DNA from: Homalodisca vitripennis
Taxonomy: Eukaryota; Arthropoda; Insecta; Hemiptera; Cicadellidae
DNA: 64,000 bases
Reading direction: 5' to 3'
Assembly (NCBI RefSeq): GCF_021130785.1
Contig: NC_060214.1
Coordinates: forward strand, 6,449,001 to 6,513,000
The stretch's first letter is position 1; each line of letters starts with the position of its first letter. Shown one piece after another: positions 32,823-45,175 of this stretch. A program made the translations under genes and the position numbers. The notes beneath the pieces are model-generated. The model was not told the DNA's origin, made no database searches, and saw only the letters and a list, made by a program, of their open reading frames with translations.

Positions 32823-33549
32823 CGTAGTAGAGCGAATGCCACGAAACTTTGCACAGACACGTATTACTCAATCGGAGTCATTCAAAATCAATTTCAACAA
32901 TCGAAATCACACGCCATGACGAACGCTCAAGGCAGAAATACCCGGAATACCATTTCACATGTAACGGGCAACAGTTATACCAGGTGTCATTACATATAGG
33001 ATACCAACAAATACCATTACACATACCATTTGTTGCGTAACAGGTGGTCGCTGAGGCTGCATGCACAGAATTTCGAAGTTTGTATCTCCGAGATGTCTTA
33101 CCCACAGATACAGACAGAAAATCATACATAAATAAATGTATACACCCTCCTCCCTAGGCAGAGAAATGGAAATTGTGTGAACATACTGATTACTGAGTGA
33201 TACGCTTCAATGACGCTCATCCAGATTCCATGGTTGGACATTCATCATCATAGAACTTATGGTCCATGTAGGAATGCACTTTCATGAAAAATTTAAAGTA
33301 TACAGATGAAGTCTTTCTTAAGATATCTTGCCGCATTCATATTTGTGTTTATTAAGATTGGGTTTCTTAGCAGTGTTTTAAATAATAAAAATCTACACAA
33401 TGTCCTTTTTACCTTATGATGTACAAAATAAGTCAGCAAAGATTGTTGTGTGTTGTTATAGTAGCAGGCTTCACATGTTGCTATGTTACTTGTTACGATG
33501 TCATATGGTTGTTGATTGTTCTAAGTTTGTTTAAAATATTCTTTATTTT

Positions 33550-33810
33550 GCGATTTCTCGTTGCTATTATGGTTACCCGTAACGTCAATGTAAAATTGTT
33601 CTCTAATGCTCTGCTATATCCCTTGAAGTGACATGCACCATCGTTGAACTCAGCGTTGTCTGTACAGAAATGAAGCTGAACGCAAATTTCAAGTCTACAG
33701 GGTAGTTAGTTCTAGATATATACTGCAGGAGGTAGACAGACAGACAGAAATACAAATGTGTAAACCTCGCGTTGATAGGCTTCGCTACAGCTCAACCAAG
33801 AAAGTGCCCA
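33550..33810 (+). repeat. Dispersed repeat family F, copy 2
   Basis: TTCTCGTTGCTATTATGGTT, AATTTCAAGTCTACAG, GACAGACAGACAGA and GATAGGCTTCGCTAC in the same order as at 61800-62030. Confidence 0.65.
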
Positions 33811-34689
33811 TACTATTTTTACACTGCGTATCCATAGTAAAAGTGCCGCCATTGCTAACTGCAAAACAGCCAAATTTGCAGAAAGTTTTAAATTGAAGAA
33901 TTTTACAAACCTTTCAGTTACCATTAAAAATTTAAACTTTTCAGCCATTTTTCACTATGCGGGCATATTTAATGTTTCTTATGGCCCTGTTTCTGGAATA
34001 TAAAATAATATGGTAATAATTTGATTTTTTACAATACTTTGTTAACCTCCTAAACGATTCTTTATCGTACGAAGTGTTAAATATGCACACGTAAGCACCA
34101 TTGTGAATAAGATTTTGAATTTTATAAAAGAGCGAAGGGCGTTATAAAAACCTTTACTATAGTGTCCAACAGCAATAATAAAATGTTAGTGTAATTAGTA
34201 TCACTAGTATGAGTAGTAAATGGAATACTGAACACTTACTTTACTTGTAGGCTGTGGAGGCCATTGTATCTTTTTCAAATCTTAAATGGTTATCGTAAGA
34301 AATTTTAACCACGTTGGAAAATGGTGGTTAAATATTGGAATTCATTCATTATTTTATATTTTCAAAAGGTCACTGAAAAGTAGGTAAAACCCTCCATTCA
34401 AAAAGTTGTTATGTGAATTTAGTAATTTTTGAGATGTCAGTGTTGACAATATTTACGATGGGTAACGTGAGTATTAAATACTTTAAATGAGAGTTTTTAT
34501 TTTTTTTTATTACACATCACTAGATTATCATTTGATCATAACTTAATAATTAAAGCTGGTTGGCAAAAATGATTACACTTAGTTGTAAAGAAAACAGTAA
34601 AAAAAAACATCAGAATGTAAAGATACAGTGTGAGTCTGAAACCAGCTGTAGTTCGGCTGCGGAAACTTGAGTAAAACATTTTGTATTTG

Positions 34690-34870
34690 ACGGTAATTCA
34701 GCATGAGATATTGTGAGGTTTGTGCAGATTCTGTACGTGATACTTGAGCTAACGACCGATAGAGTGCAGGTGTGTAGCTGTATGTGGATGTTACGCTTTA
34801 ATTACTAGTCATATCGTAATAATCAGGGCGTTGTTCTGTTTTGATTTGTTTAATTACTCTTCTGATTGCT
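34690..34870 (+). repeat. Dispersed repeat family D, copy 2
   Basis: TGTACGTGATACTTGAGCTA, ACGACCGATAGAGTGCAGGT, TGTATGTGGATGTTACGCTT. Collinear with 48820-49000 and, inverted, 39640-39815, over about 180 bp. Confidence 0.75.
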
Positions 34871-34984
34871 TCTGGGATGGAATTAGTAATGAGTATCACC
34901 TAAAGAAGGAAGATGGCTTGACCTATCTGAAAAGTAACAATGACGTATGTTAATATGTACTATATTATCAGTAATTTATTCTCC

Positions 34985-35345
34985 AGGAAGACTCACTTCT
35001 AGTATATACCTTCCAGTTGAACCTAAACTGGGCATAGCAAAAATCGACGTGTCACTTAAACCTGGGCAAGCTTATGGATGTCCAGGAGTGGCACATCACT
35101 TACCGCAAATGTTGAGATTCTGGGGTGCAGACATAAGAGCGTGTCACCCCCTGCCTGCTTTGACTGAAGAGGCTGGTACAGAACTGGTATTCCCCTTCTT
35201 CCAAAGAACCATGACCGAGATTAATATCCAAAATCCTTTCTCATAGATCTTGACAGGAGGCGGCCCCCACCTGTTACCTTACCCTGAATATCCTGTTACT
35301 CCGGAAGCAGAGCAAAGATCCTTTTAATACTGTGTCCTAAGAGAA
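34985..35345 (+). repeat. Dispersed repeat family C, copy 2
   Basis: GGATGTCCAGGAGTGGCA, CTGCTTTGACTGAAGAGG, ATATCCTGTTACTCCGGAAG. Only about 240 bp separates this from copy 3, in the same orientation. Confidence 0.7.
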
Positions 35346-35579
35346 AGAAAAAAAAGATATTATTGGTCAGAAACTTCTACAGCCGGGTGGCCGAAACGCT
35401 TATTTTCGTTTGCTTTAGTCTCTAGGCATATGCGGCTGGTGTCAAGACTTATCATCGAAGTTCTTCCACTTCAAACCGTATCAAAACATTGTAAAAACAA
35501 ATAACATCTTGAGATATTTTGGCTTTGCTATGAAGGGATGTTCAGATCTTCAGACGAAAGATATTAAACTGAAACTGGC

Positions 35580-36075
35580 AGAGCCAGTAACACTACCATT
35601 GATCCCAGAGGGTCCTCTTCGGACTGGTTTAAGCCATCCAGCTGAACCTATACTGGAGTCAGTAAATTCTTATATGTTAAAACGACTCTGCGATATCCAG
35701 AAGTGGCATACCACTTCCCGGTAATTTCGAGAGAATGGGATTAAAAGGGTTGATAGTCTAATTTACTGAGGAGGATGACTATTGGGGTGAGTGGGGTTTC
35801 CTTATTTGTAAAGGTTTTTGCAATCCCAAAAAGATGGGAATATCACTTCCTCTGCCGGCTTTGACTGGAAGAGGTTCGAACAATTCTTTGCTGTCTAGCT
35901 TCTCCTTCTTTCAAGGTGACAACCGAAATTCTGCCCATTATATTTCCATGGTGAGATCTTGACACGATGCAGCCCCTACCTCTATCCTGAATATCCTGTC
36001 ATTCCGAAAGTAGTGCAAAGGTCCTTTAAGGACTAAGTCCAAAGAGAGTTTCTTGTCCCAAGCGATAGAAACTAC
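35580..36075 (+). repeat. Dispersed repeat family C, copy 3
   Basis: GCGATATCCAGAAGTGGCAT, CGGCTTTGACTGGAAGAGG, ATATCCTGTCATTCCGAAAG and TTCTTGTCCCAAGCGATAGA match copies 1 and 2. Confidence 0.7.
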
Positions 36076-36239
36076 CCGTATTTCGACAACGGAAATCGTA
36101 ATATCTCAAAATTTCAGTTCGGTTAGCAATGCTTTGAGGTGTTGCGAACCGGAAAAAACGTGGTACTTAATTAAAAACACGCCTCGTATTAATAAAATAA
36201 AATAAATAATAATTTCATTTATATAAATTAAATAGATAT

Positions 36240-36360
36240 GAAATTTAATTTATTTACATATATACAATATGCAAATATTGTATATATTTGCATATTGTAA
36301 TAATTATATGTATTAATGTATTAATATATACATTAATACATATAATGCAAATATATACAT
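36240..36360. repeat. AT-rich palindromes
   Basis: At 36303-36346 the arms ATTATATGTATTAATGTA and TACATTAATACATATAAT (18 bp, perfect) flank an 8-base spacer that itself nearly pairs. Just upstream, ATATACAATATGCAAA-type and TTTGCATATTGTA words form a second inverted pair. Confidence 0.85.
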
Positions 36361-36599
36361 TAATTAAACTGAAATTAAATCTTAGTGAAGACTTCCAAAT
36401 GTTATACATAGTTCTGTTTTAAATTTGAGAAAGCCTAAATACATGAAATAAATTACAAACAGAAAAATAAATAATGTATTCAATGGCTCTTCAAATAAAT
36501 AAAACTCAACTAAATATAAACTATATCCGAGCACGAACAGAACCTGCCTCTCCAAATTGAAAAATAATATTGGACAGTAAAAAAATACTATATAAAAAA

Positions 36600-36910
36600 A
36601 GATGGACCGATGTGCAGCATGCCAGAGCTCGTATCGCTGCCCTAGTTCACTGCCGAGATTAAAACGACACAGCCGCCGTGACTGTGGGGACCGAACAAAG
36701 CTATGACCACTCATTTTAAAGCCCATCACAAAATATGGGCAACCCGTAGCGAGGTGCAGATTATTGCGGTATTTATCGCCAGATCAGCTCCAGTCTGATT
36801 CATTGTAACTGCTGCCATAACTTGTGATCAGATCGCTGAAAACATTGCACTTGTGTCTTTTAAATGTTTCAACTGGACCCCGTCCCGTTGTCCGGGGACA
36901 TTGCCTGGAT
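36600..36910. other. GC-richer single-copy block
   Basis: Contains several CpGs (CGACACAGCCGCCGTGACTG, CCCGTCCCGTTGTCCGGGGA). A minus-strand frame at 36382-36729 reads through part of it (MSGHSFVRSPQSRRLCRFN), but its C-terminal half is a low-complexity hydrophobic run. I do not call a gene. Confidence 0.35.
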
Positions 36911-37186
36911 TCCTTTTGTAAATTTTAACATGCAAGTCAAGAGCCAACTAGCACTGTTAAGACTAACACTGATTGAGAAAATGAGCGTAAGACAGTATTC
37001 GGTCGTGAGCACGGCTAGTTTTTTAAAATTTAAATTAATTTAATTTTTTTTATAAAAGGAGAAGTCGATCCCTTTTAAGCCTTATTCTGCCCGTCCTCAT
37101 GCGCCACTGGCCTGTGCGAGGATCTTATCAAGCAAAATAAGGGGAGAGTCGATACAGTACAAGGTCGATGGTACTGGTAAAAAGTG

Positions 37187-37276
37187 CAACTTTCACAGGA
37201 TTCGAACCTGCGCTATCTCTAACTCTAACTCAGATTCTAAGTCCAACGTCTTAGACCGCTCGGCCATCGGCAAGTT
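37187..37276 (-). pseudogene. tRNA-Leu-like sequence (anticodon TAG), degenerate
   Basis: On the minus strand it reads GATGGCCGAGCGGTCTAAG (A box), an anticodon arm TTGGA-CTTAGAA-TCTGA, a long variable region with repeated GTTAGA, and a T arm with GCAGGTTCGAATCCTGT (B box). The acceptor pairs only partly (AACTT/AAGTT) and there are extra bases before the D arm. This suggests a tRNA pseudogene or the head of a tRNA-derived SINE. The adjoining 37277-37315 matches family E. Confidence 0.6.
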
Positions 37277-37315
37277 TTGGTGGAGGTTGAAATGGAAATC
37301 CAGAAAAGGGTTAAA
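37277..37315 (-). repeat. Dispersed repeat family E, copy 3 (beside the tRNA-like head)
   Basis: TTGGTGGAGGTTGAAATGG and AAAAGGGTTAAAATTAA are the inverse of the E core at 21.7 and 25.9 kb. Confidence 0.5.
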
Positions 37316-37476
37316 ATTAAGTAATGACAATTTTTACTCGGATCAAATTTTCCTTATATTGACACTCTTAAAACCAACAGTCAAACGCGTAAATGGTACT
37401 TTGGTATTATTTAGACGGAACATACTTTATTTGTCTTTCTGTGAAAATTACATATCATTATTATCATTATCCTAAA

Positions 37477-37943
37477 GGAAGCGATATCGGCGAAAAAATG
37501 AGGCCACTCTGTCCCTATCTACTAATTGTTATTACGCAATATAAGTAGGTTTAGATTAGGTTTTCATAAGTATGTTACTAGTAGTACCAAAGTTAAAGAT
37601 AACCTTTACGAGCTTTCACCTCATCTGAGCATGAATTTGGGTACCCCAACATAAGGGGGAATTTTTACCTTTTTCTTTTTCGCCAGAAGTACGGGCAGAA
37701 GGCGGAAATGAAGCCCGCACTGAAGGCCTCAGATCACGTTCCAGATCGTCAAATTTTCCGGAGAAAGATCACGTTGAACAATCTGGCAAAAGAAAAACAT
37801 CCTAAATCCAAGGCCAGATCACGTGAGCGCTCATTAACTCTTTATATTTATAATACGTACGTATGGATTTACCTACTAATGTAGCCTTTATAACAGATAG
37901 TAGATAGGGACAGAGGATTTCCCTTTTCGCCAACATCGCTTCC
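37477..37943. mobile_element. MITE family N, copy 4 (extended TIRs)
   Basis: Core TIRs CTCTGTCCCTATCTACTA (about 37506) and TAGTAGATAGGGACAGAG (ending 37915). Beyond these, the flanks also pair: AAAGGAAGCGATATCGGCGA on the left and TCGCCAACATCGCTTCCTTT on the right. Either the full TIR is longer than in the other copies, or the element sits inside another palindrome. The interior carries CAGATCACGTTCCAGATCG and its inverse. Confidence 0.8.
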
Positions 37944-38929
37944 TTTTGGAAGGCAGAAAACAAGAACCGAACGTCGTAATGACATGTAATTTTCACAGTA
38001 ATCAAGTGAAGTTTGTTCTTCCTAATGAGTTTCTCTTCAAAAAATTGTGGCCTCCATATAATTCCAAAGTAACACGTAAATAAATGTTACACCAGCTTTC
38101 TCTAACTATATAAAGGACTTTATAGTGGTAACTTCAGTCTATTCATCTAGTTGTCTGACTATGAAATAACTATGCCCATAGAATATTATACTTTGGTGTT
38201 ACTTAGATTCAAAGCACGTAAGCTCTAAGTTGACGTAATGGCTCAAATGGGACACTCGTCAAATCTCGAACAGTGACTGACATCATGATCCTCCCGGGTA
38301 GCAATTTACCTGTTATCACTAATCTCTCTATCACTGATATGACACAACTTATCCACACTAATCACATGTCGAAATCCTGCATTACACAGTCAGCTGTTCT
38401 GGCGACCACATTGATTTTAGCACAACTACAAAAATCTTGTACGTCTTTAATTTGTTGCAATAATAATGTTTACGAGGCACAACTCATTTATGGCCTGAAG
38501 ATCAAACACAATTTTGTTTATTTTTAGTTTTGGATTGCTATAGATCATATATTTAAAATGAGACATCTCTCATAATGCAACCATAAAAAAGACGGGAACA
38601 TAAATCCCATACAATGAACAAAATTATGGTTCGTTACAGAAAAAATTCGAATTAACTAAGGTAAATTGGAGATAAAAATTTTAAAAGAGTGTATATACAA
38701 AGTTACTTATTCCCTCGTAAAAATGGATTGACATGGTTTATTACATTGTATAAATTAAACATAATAAAAAGTAATGATACTTTAACATGTGGTGTATAGC
38801 TCTTGCTGTTCTTGAAACTGGGTTAAAAAATTAATATTTTGTTCCCAAACGAAGCTGTTTGTTTGAAAGGGCCTAAAGTCCAAGTACACGTTGTTTCAAG
38901 AACGGATTGAAACACAAAAATGACTTGAA

Positions 38930-39075
38930 ATTTTGCATATTTTGTACTATTTAGCGGGGTGGCAAAATTCGTCTTCTGTCTGTTTGTACTACTGTGTGTA
39001 CGTCCGTTTATCATAGAATATCTCCGGAACAATCAATTTGAGCTGAGGACTAATTAAAATCTTGTAAGAAACTTT
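38930..39075. repeat. Short dispersed-repeat fragment
   Basis: AGCGGGGTGGCAAAATTCGT, TCTGTCTGTTTGTACTACTG and AATATCTCCGGAACAATC resemble the sensing-word segments seen in family F. Weak. Confidence 0.35.
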
Positions 39076-39639
39076 ATTTCTACGCATTCAAGACCAGGTC
39101 TTATAATGGTTCTTATGTTTTGAGAATTTTGAGAATCGAGTCTTATGTTTTGACAGTTCGTTAAATATTTAAATAAAAACGGCTGAAGTTAAAAATTTGG
39201 AACTTTTACAACATTTACATGAGTTATACCCACAGGAATATATATATATATATATATGTTTATTCAATGTAATTTAAGAAAATGTCATGCTTTTAACTAC
39301 TATTTTTGTACAAAAAATATATTTTTTGTTAAGTGTCTAATTTTTTAATTTTAAATGCCTGTCATTATTTCATGTGGAACGATTAAAACGTTGTTTATGT
39401 ATTTCTGTATTGATGAAGTCTCAATGATCTATGAATTTAATATAAAAAGATATTTTTCATCCCAATATCGATGCCTCAGAAGAGCTTTAATTTGGCGCGA
39501 AAACACTACATTTTTAGAAAGCAGTATAGTAAATCTGATATATGCAACTGAAAGAAAATTTAAAAGTAAGCCAACCACCTGAATTAAACGCTTTAAAACA
39601 ATTTTCTGAAACACGACGGAAACAAGTCAAAGCAAAGAG

Positions 39640-39815
39640 AGGCAGGGAAGGGGCGATGTTTCCTTGATTATTACCCCGTTACGGAATTACTAACAATTAA
39701 AGCGTAACATCCACATACAGCTAGCTACACACCTGCACTCTATCGGTCGTTAGCTCAAGTATCACGTACAGGATCTGCACAAGGCTCACGATATCTCATG
39801 CTGAATGGGTTTGAA
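39640..39815 (-). repeat. Dispersed repeat family D, copy 3
   Basis: Inverse orientation: AAGCGTAACATCCACATACA, ACACCTGCACTCTATCGGTC, GCTCAAGTATCACGTACAGG. Confidence 0.75.
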
Positions 39816-40084
39816 ATATGTAATTTACTGAAGCGTTACATTCTAACATTCACGAACACATTTCTACGTTGACTGTAAGCCTTGATAAACATTTGAACAC
39901 CTGATGGCCCCTCTTTTTGTGGCCCATATTTTTATTGTCAATACCTCTTATTTTGAAAATAATCTTCTTCAGCACAAAATGTACGTATCTACTATGAACA
40001 GAAACAGAATTTCTAAAAGAAAGTGCAATCGGAAATAATTGTTATTCTATTAATGTGCATTTAAAAAGTTTTAAAATGTATTAA

Positions 40085-40260
40085 ATACTAGCAGTTACCC
40101 ACAGCATCGTATGAAATTTCGTAGTCTTTGCACGTCTACTAGCATTTTTGGTTGGAGTGAATTAATTTCCGACGCCAATGTTGAGTTTGCCTTGTTGCTG
40201 CGAGCAAAACAATCTGTCAAAAAGTGTATATTTATAGACATTATAATTTACTAATTTATT
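40085..40260 (-). repeat. Family A, diverged fragment
   Basis: ACTAGCAGTTACCCACAGCA and GACGCCAATGTTGAGTTTGC with GCCTTGTTGCTGCGA follow the order of the 3' third of family A. Confidence 0.5.
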
Positions 40261-41264
40261 CCGGTCTCAGTATTTTTGTTCTACAATTCCCTCTATCAAG
40301 AAAATATATACACATGCACAAGTCTGAAAAACCACCTTCTGTTAAAAGACAACTAAGATGGTTTTATGTCTTTAAAGTTATAGTAAAGGTTAGATAGTTT
40401 TTTTATCTGCGTTACAGTACTGATCAACCACTGCACACTTAATATTTGCTAAAATTTACAGTTACAAGTATATTGTTACTAAAACTTTAAATTTTTTATC
40501 TGGATATTTTCTTACTCTGTGCTCAAAAACGGTTGCAAAAAAAGTTGAAATAAGAAGTATTGTTACTATGAAGCTTAATTTCCATAATTTCACGCTATAT
40601 AGGTTTTAAAATTGAAAATAGTGGTTAGTTTTTAAAAGAATATTGTATAAAATATTAGAAAAGTTGCAGGTTTATTTGTAAAGAATGTGTACAAAAGTAA
40701 TTGAAAAATGCGCCACGTCTTTGATTATGTATCAGTCCAAGAGAAGATGTTGCATCCAATTCTAAAATCTATTCCACTTGAAACGTTACGTGCGCTATCT
40801 AGTGGAAAACGCAGGAAACAGCAATTAAAAATATATAATAGAAATCGTCAATGTTTAGGCTCTGTCAATAATAAAAAATACTCAACATTTTAAATTTAAA
40901 AAATAAAATAATGAAGTTATTGCAAGATTAACAGAACTATTTTTTTTCGAAACAAATTCCTGACCACAATCCCGATATGAGTAAGGTATGTGTTGTCTGG
41001 ACAACCAAAGTCTACGCATAGCACCTATAAAATTCTCGAAATACATGTGCAATGTAGATTTTATTATATTAAAGTAATAATTAGTGTAGGAAATAACAAA
41101 TTTTGTTATAAAACTATAATTTGATGTTATTAATAGTGTTCTTGGGTGATCCTAAGGACGAGAAACAAGAGGTGCTGGTGTTGTTGATAACTATGAGGTT
41201 TTTATAATATTGCTTAGGGCAGGAAAATTATAAATGATTGGCTGAGTGCTAGTGATGCGACTGG

Positions 41265-41725
41265 AGGAACCTCATTTCTGTATGTCTGTCCGCATAATAA
41301 CTCTTGAGTACAATCAAGTCCTGTGGTGTCCTGTGGTGTAACAGCTCGTGGTGTGGTGCCTTGTGGTGTAACAGCTCGTGGTGTGGTGCCTTGTGGTGTA
41401 ACAGCTCGTGGTGTGACGGCTGGTGGCGTGACAGCTTTATCCTTGGATAAAGAGACCCGTAGATTTGAAATTTTGCACGAGCTTTATTTCTGTACAAGTA
41501 ATATTGAGTTGGTGCATGACCCTCCATGGAATTTGGCTGAGCGTTAACAAACACTTTACGTTGGTTCTATAAGCAACTACTATGATGGTTAAACTCAATA
41601 TTGCCTACAAGCGAACATGAAGATTCATGCAAAATTTAAGTCTACAGGTAATATAGTTCTCAAGCTATCATGCAGACAGACAAAAAGCTCTAGTATTAAG
41701 CTTCGCTGACGCTCAGCCAATATAC
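41265..41725 (+). repeat. Dispersed repeat family F, copy 3
   Basis: TGTATGTCTGTCCGCATAAT at the left, TTTGGCTGAGCGTTAACAAA in the middle, and AAGCTTCGCTGACGCTCAGC at the right. It contains a 30-bp tandem insertion (next entry). Confidence 0.7.
41326..41440. repeat. 30-bp tandem repeat, about 3.5 units
   Basis: Unit GTGGTGTAACAGCTCGTGGT followed by GTGGTGCCTT, three near-perfect copies and a degraded one, inside a family F element. It is open in both strands' frames but not evidently coding. Confidence 0.9.
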
Positions 41726-42929
41726 ATTTCGTAGTATAAATTCTACCTAACTACAGCCTTTAAATAATATAAATATAATTTATTTCCATCACAGTACGCT
41801 ATTAAATTTCACTGTCATTAGAAATTTGGATTTTCCGTACTAATTTCCACAAAAACACATATTTAATGTCACTCGGTAGGTTTTGAGATTTTATTGCCTG
41901 GAATACTTTTAGTGGCTATAATAATATTAATAATAATGGTAACAATAATAATAATAAATTATTTACAAAGAAAAATATAAAAACAATGTTATAGCAATCG
42001 TTAAGTTTTTTTAGCTAAATTATCCAGTCGTTCTAGCATCGAAGTCATTTACAAACGTAAAATTTTTGCGTTCACTCTCTCTCTCTCTCATTCATTCGAA
42101 TGTATCCACCACTTCTCCGGTCAGTCGAGCAATTAAAAGGTCTCCCAATTGTGTGCCATAAAGTCGTCTTTACTGTAGAACAACCGTGTAGTCAACGTCT
42201 AATAAAATACGCATGGCTGTCTTGTATAATAAAACCATTTTGATACCCCTATTACCACCATTAAAAAGGTACACAAATGATTTCATTAATGCAATAGTTA
42301 TGAGCTGCACTCGGTGGACATTGCGTTTGTTAAGTTTGGATTCTGAGACACCACTCTATTTGGCGCAAACCGTAACATGCGAGTACTGTAGGCGCTGATG
42401 TAGGTGGAAGGCGAGGGCGGCCAGTTGACGTTGTGTGGCCCAAGATAGGAAGCTATGAGTTTCATTAGTGTCTGCTGTAACAATAGAAACGTCTACTTTA
42501 TTTATTTCAGACACAATATATATGTATGTATGTTCCTTTGAATTTGAAATGGATTGTGGATTGCATTACTCAGTTTTGTGACACAGCATTGCTCTTGACC
42601 CTAGCAATTCGTTCGTAAACTAATGATTTATACGGCCTAAAAGAATAAATATGTTGTATTATTACTAGCAATCAGGAGAATTTAAAGATTTAGCAAAATA
42701 TGCATAAAATAGCGGGAATTTACACCAAAATAAAAGTAATGAATAGTAGGTTACCTCAAATATGCTGAAGTAGACTACGAGTGATGGACTAATATTTAAA
42801 ACTCCTGTTTTCCATATGCTTTATATATACTACAAGTTCACAGCTCATACAGGACTCCTATTTGGACCTTGGTTTTAACCAGTATACAAAATGTTGCAAA
42901 TACACTACTTCTAGGTCAACATAACTTCT

Positions 42930-44900
42930 AGAAACCCAAGCCCAAGCTACCTTGGCAATAGAAGCCAACATCCAATTTCTAGCATAGCGTTTGTGAGAAT
43001 TTCCCGATCTCTGAGAGCTACTGACTACTGCCTCTGTAATATTTGGTTAGAAATATTTGTACCTGTTACTATTAGTTCTTGAGTGGCCTTCAACCTAGAG
43101 CTTTGCAGTTTTCGCCTCATGGGACTCTCAGCCGCAACAGTCTTCGAGAGCCTCTAGAAGCTTCCAGTATCTTGAGGTTTTCGGAGGCTCTCACTCGCTC
43201 GGAGTTATCCACTCTGACAGCTCCTGTGTCGGTGAACTTTCAGCCTCGAAGAACTCTTGGCCCTCAAGAGAATTCTGCCTAAAAAACTAAGTGGTTTACA
43301 GACGCCCCCGTAATTGAACTCCTCAAAGGGTTACCTTGATTGAAGTAGCAAACTAATACGACACGTTGACTTTCAGATAAGCCGTCAAAACACAATTCCA
43401 TAAATGGTCTGAGTTGCTACACATCATCATCCGCACAATCAGTGTGCACCTACATACTAAAATCTGCGACATCTCTGTACTGGGCAGGATTAGCAAAATG
43501 CAGACTCGTCATCAGACGAATAAAACATTTAATTATTGAATCATTATATGTACTCTAACATATCATACATTATATCATAATCCCTAATCTAAACAATTTG
43601 CCCCCTAATCTGATTTTGTACTAATACAGTTGTGCTTTCATGACTTAAATTACCCTAATCTAACATTCTTTCGTAGGTGTAAATATTCTTGGATCCGAAA
43701 GCTCATAGACAAGGCGTTTTCTAAGGCTGGGATTTTAGAAGCTTCCAGATAAGTTGAAAACTTCTAGAGGCCGAATATTTCTGGATGCTTGAAGGCATTC
43801 ATAGGCCAGGAGTGTTCAACGACTGGTTGTCTAGTCCTGAGCCTAGAATATCCCAGAAACTGGAAATATCCAAATTACAAAAGCTTTAGAGGTAGGAAGC
43901 TTCTAGAGGTCGTGAGCTCTCAGTGTCCTGGAAAGCTCAGAGCCTGTGGAGAGAGGGGCGAATCTACACATTGTATCTATGTAATAGAAGCTGGAACCTT
44001 CCATTGCCTAGAGAGCAATAGTTGGGTTATAGCACTTCCAATATACAATATAGGTAGAGTTTCCATATCCTGAAGATCATAGAGGCTGAGAATCCTAGAG
44101 GTAGGAATACTTTCAGAAGGCAGCATTTTTAGATGTTGGAGATTTGGAGAGGCTAAGAGCTCTCATTTAAAGTAAGTATATAGAGTAAAAGCTTCTACAG
44201 GCAGATCATACCCTGTGGTTAGAAGTTCTCATAGGCGAGAGCATCAAGAGGTTAGGTGTTTAAGAAGTCGGCATCTTTTAGAAACCACGTGATTCCTGAA
44301 ATAGAAATAAGAGGAATGCTGCAGTTCAAACATTACTAAGTTTCTAGAGTTCTTCTAGAAATTTAAAATCCTAGTGGCTACATATTCGTGCAGGATGGAT
44401 GTTCCCACAGTATCTACATTGGAAGCTTCTAGGCACGGTATCTCCTAGAGACCTTTTACAGGCTGCAATCTGAGGATGCTACCTGCTTCCAGGAGTCTGG
44501 AGCTCCAAACTGCTTGGATGATGGAAGATACTCAAAAAACTGAACGTTTAGAAATCGAAACCTTCCACAAGCCTGGTGCATCAAATAGATTGAGAGGCCT
44601 TTAGAGTCGAAGCTCATAAGCAGAAAGTTGAAGGAACTAGAGGGCTAGTGGTTAACATATTCCTAGGTAGATACTCAAAAGGGAGAAGTCAGTAGCCTGA
44701 ATGGTTCAGATTCGAAATGGTATTATTTATTGAAGCCTTCTAACACTAAAAGAGTGCAATTACTGGATGATCTAGAAGGTACTAGTACGTAGTACAAGCC
44801 GCAGCTTTCTAGAAGTAAGGTGTTCTAAAAATGTTACATATATTTTTTAAACTCTGAAGTCAGAGTGTTTCAGTGTCTGGAATATTCGAAACGCTACTTT
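42930..44900. repeat. Degenerate repeat field rich in HSE-like words
   Basis: Repeated but poorly aligned words: GAAGCTTCTAGAGG, TTCTAGAA, GAAGCTTCCAG, GAGCTCTCA, TAGAGGCTGAGA. Many fit GAAnnTTC (for example at 43158, 43738, 43899, 44421, 44871). The spacing is irregular, around 30-60 bp. No coding frame persists. It looks like an old, decayed satellite. Confidence 0.55.
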
Positions 44901-45069
44901 TCATAAAAAAATACAGCTGACATATTATACGTTATTATTGCAATAGGTGACCGAAAAGGAATTGTTTAATATATATTAATTATCTCGTAAATTGTATTTC
45001 AACTTTTAAAATGGGTTTAAGCAGGAGTAAAGCGAATCCTAGAGCGAGATAATCTTGTAGTTTATGTTC

Positions 45070-45175
45070 ATACTCAGTGTTAAAATATATCGTTACTGTA
45101 ATATCTGTACGTGTAAGTTCCGGTAACGACCGGTAGAGCGCAGGTGTGTCACATGCAGGCTGCGCATCAAACATT
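45070..45175 (+). repeat. Dispersed repeat family D, copy 4 (core only)
   Basis: CTGTACGTGTAAGTTCCGGT and ACGACCGGTAGAGCGCAGGT followed by GTGTCACATGCA. Confidence 0.6.

Noticed and set aside
32477..32999. Two overlapping frames with 17-residue repeats (TPVHYELPYTTNSRTLR type)
   Set aside because: The 17-bp unit is not a multiple of three, so all frames cycle through the same peptide; there is no start context or domain.
36382..36729. 115-codon membrane protein
   Set aside because: Its hydrophobic half is low-complexity AT-rich DNA; no start or splice evidence.
43789..44073. 94-codon gene
   Set aside because: It falls in the degenerate repeat field; the frame has no domain.
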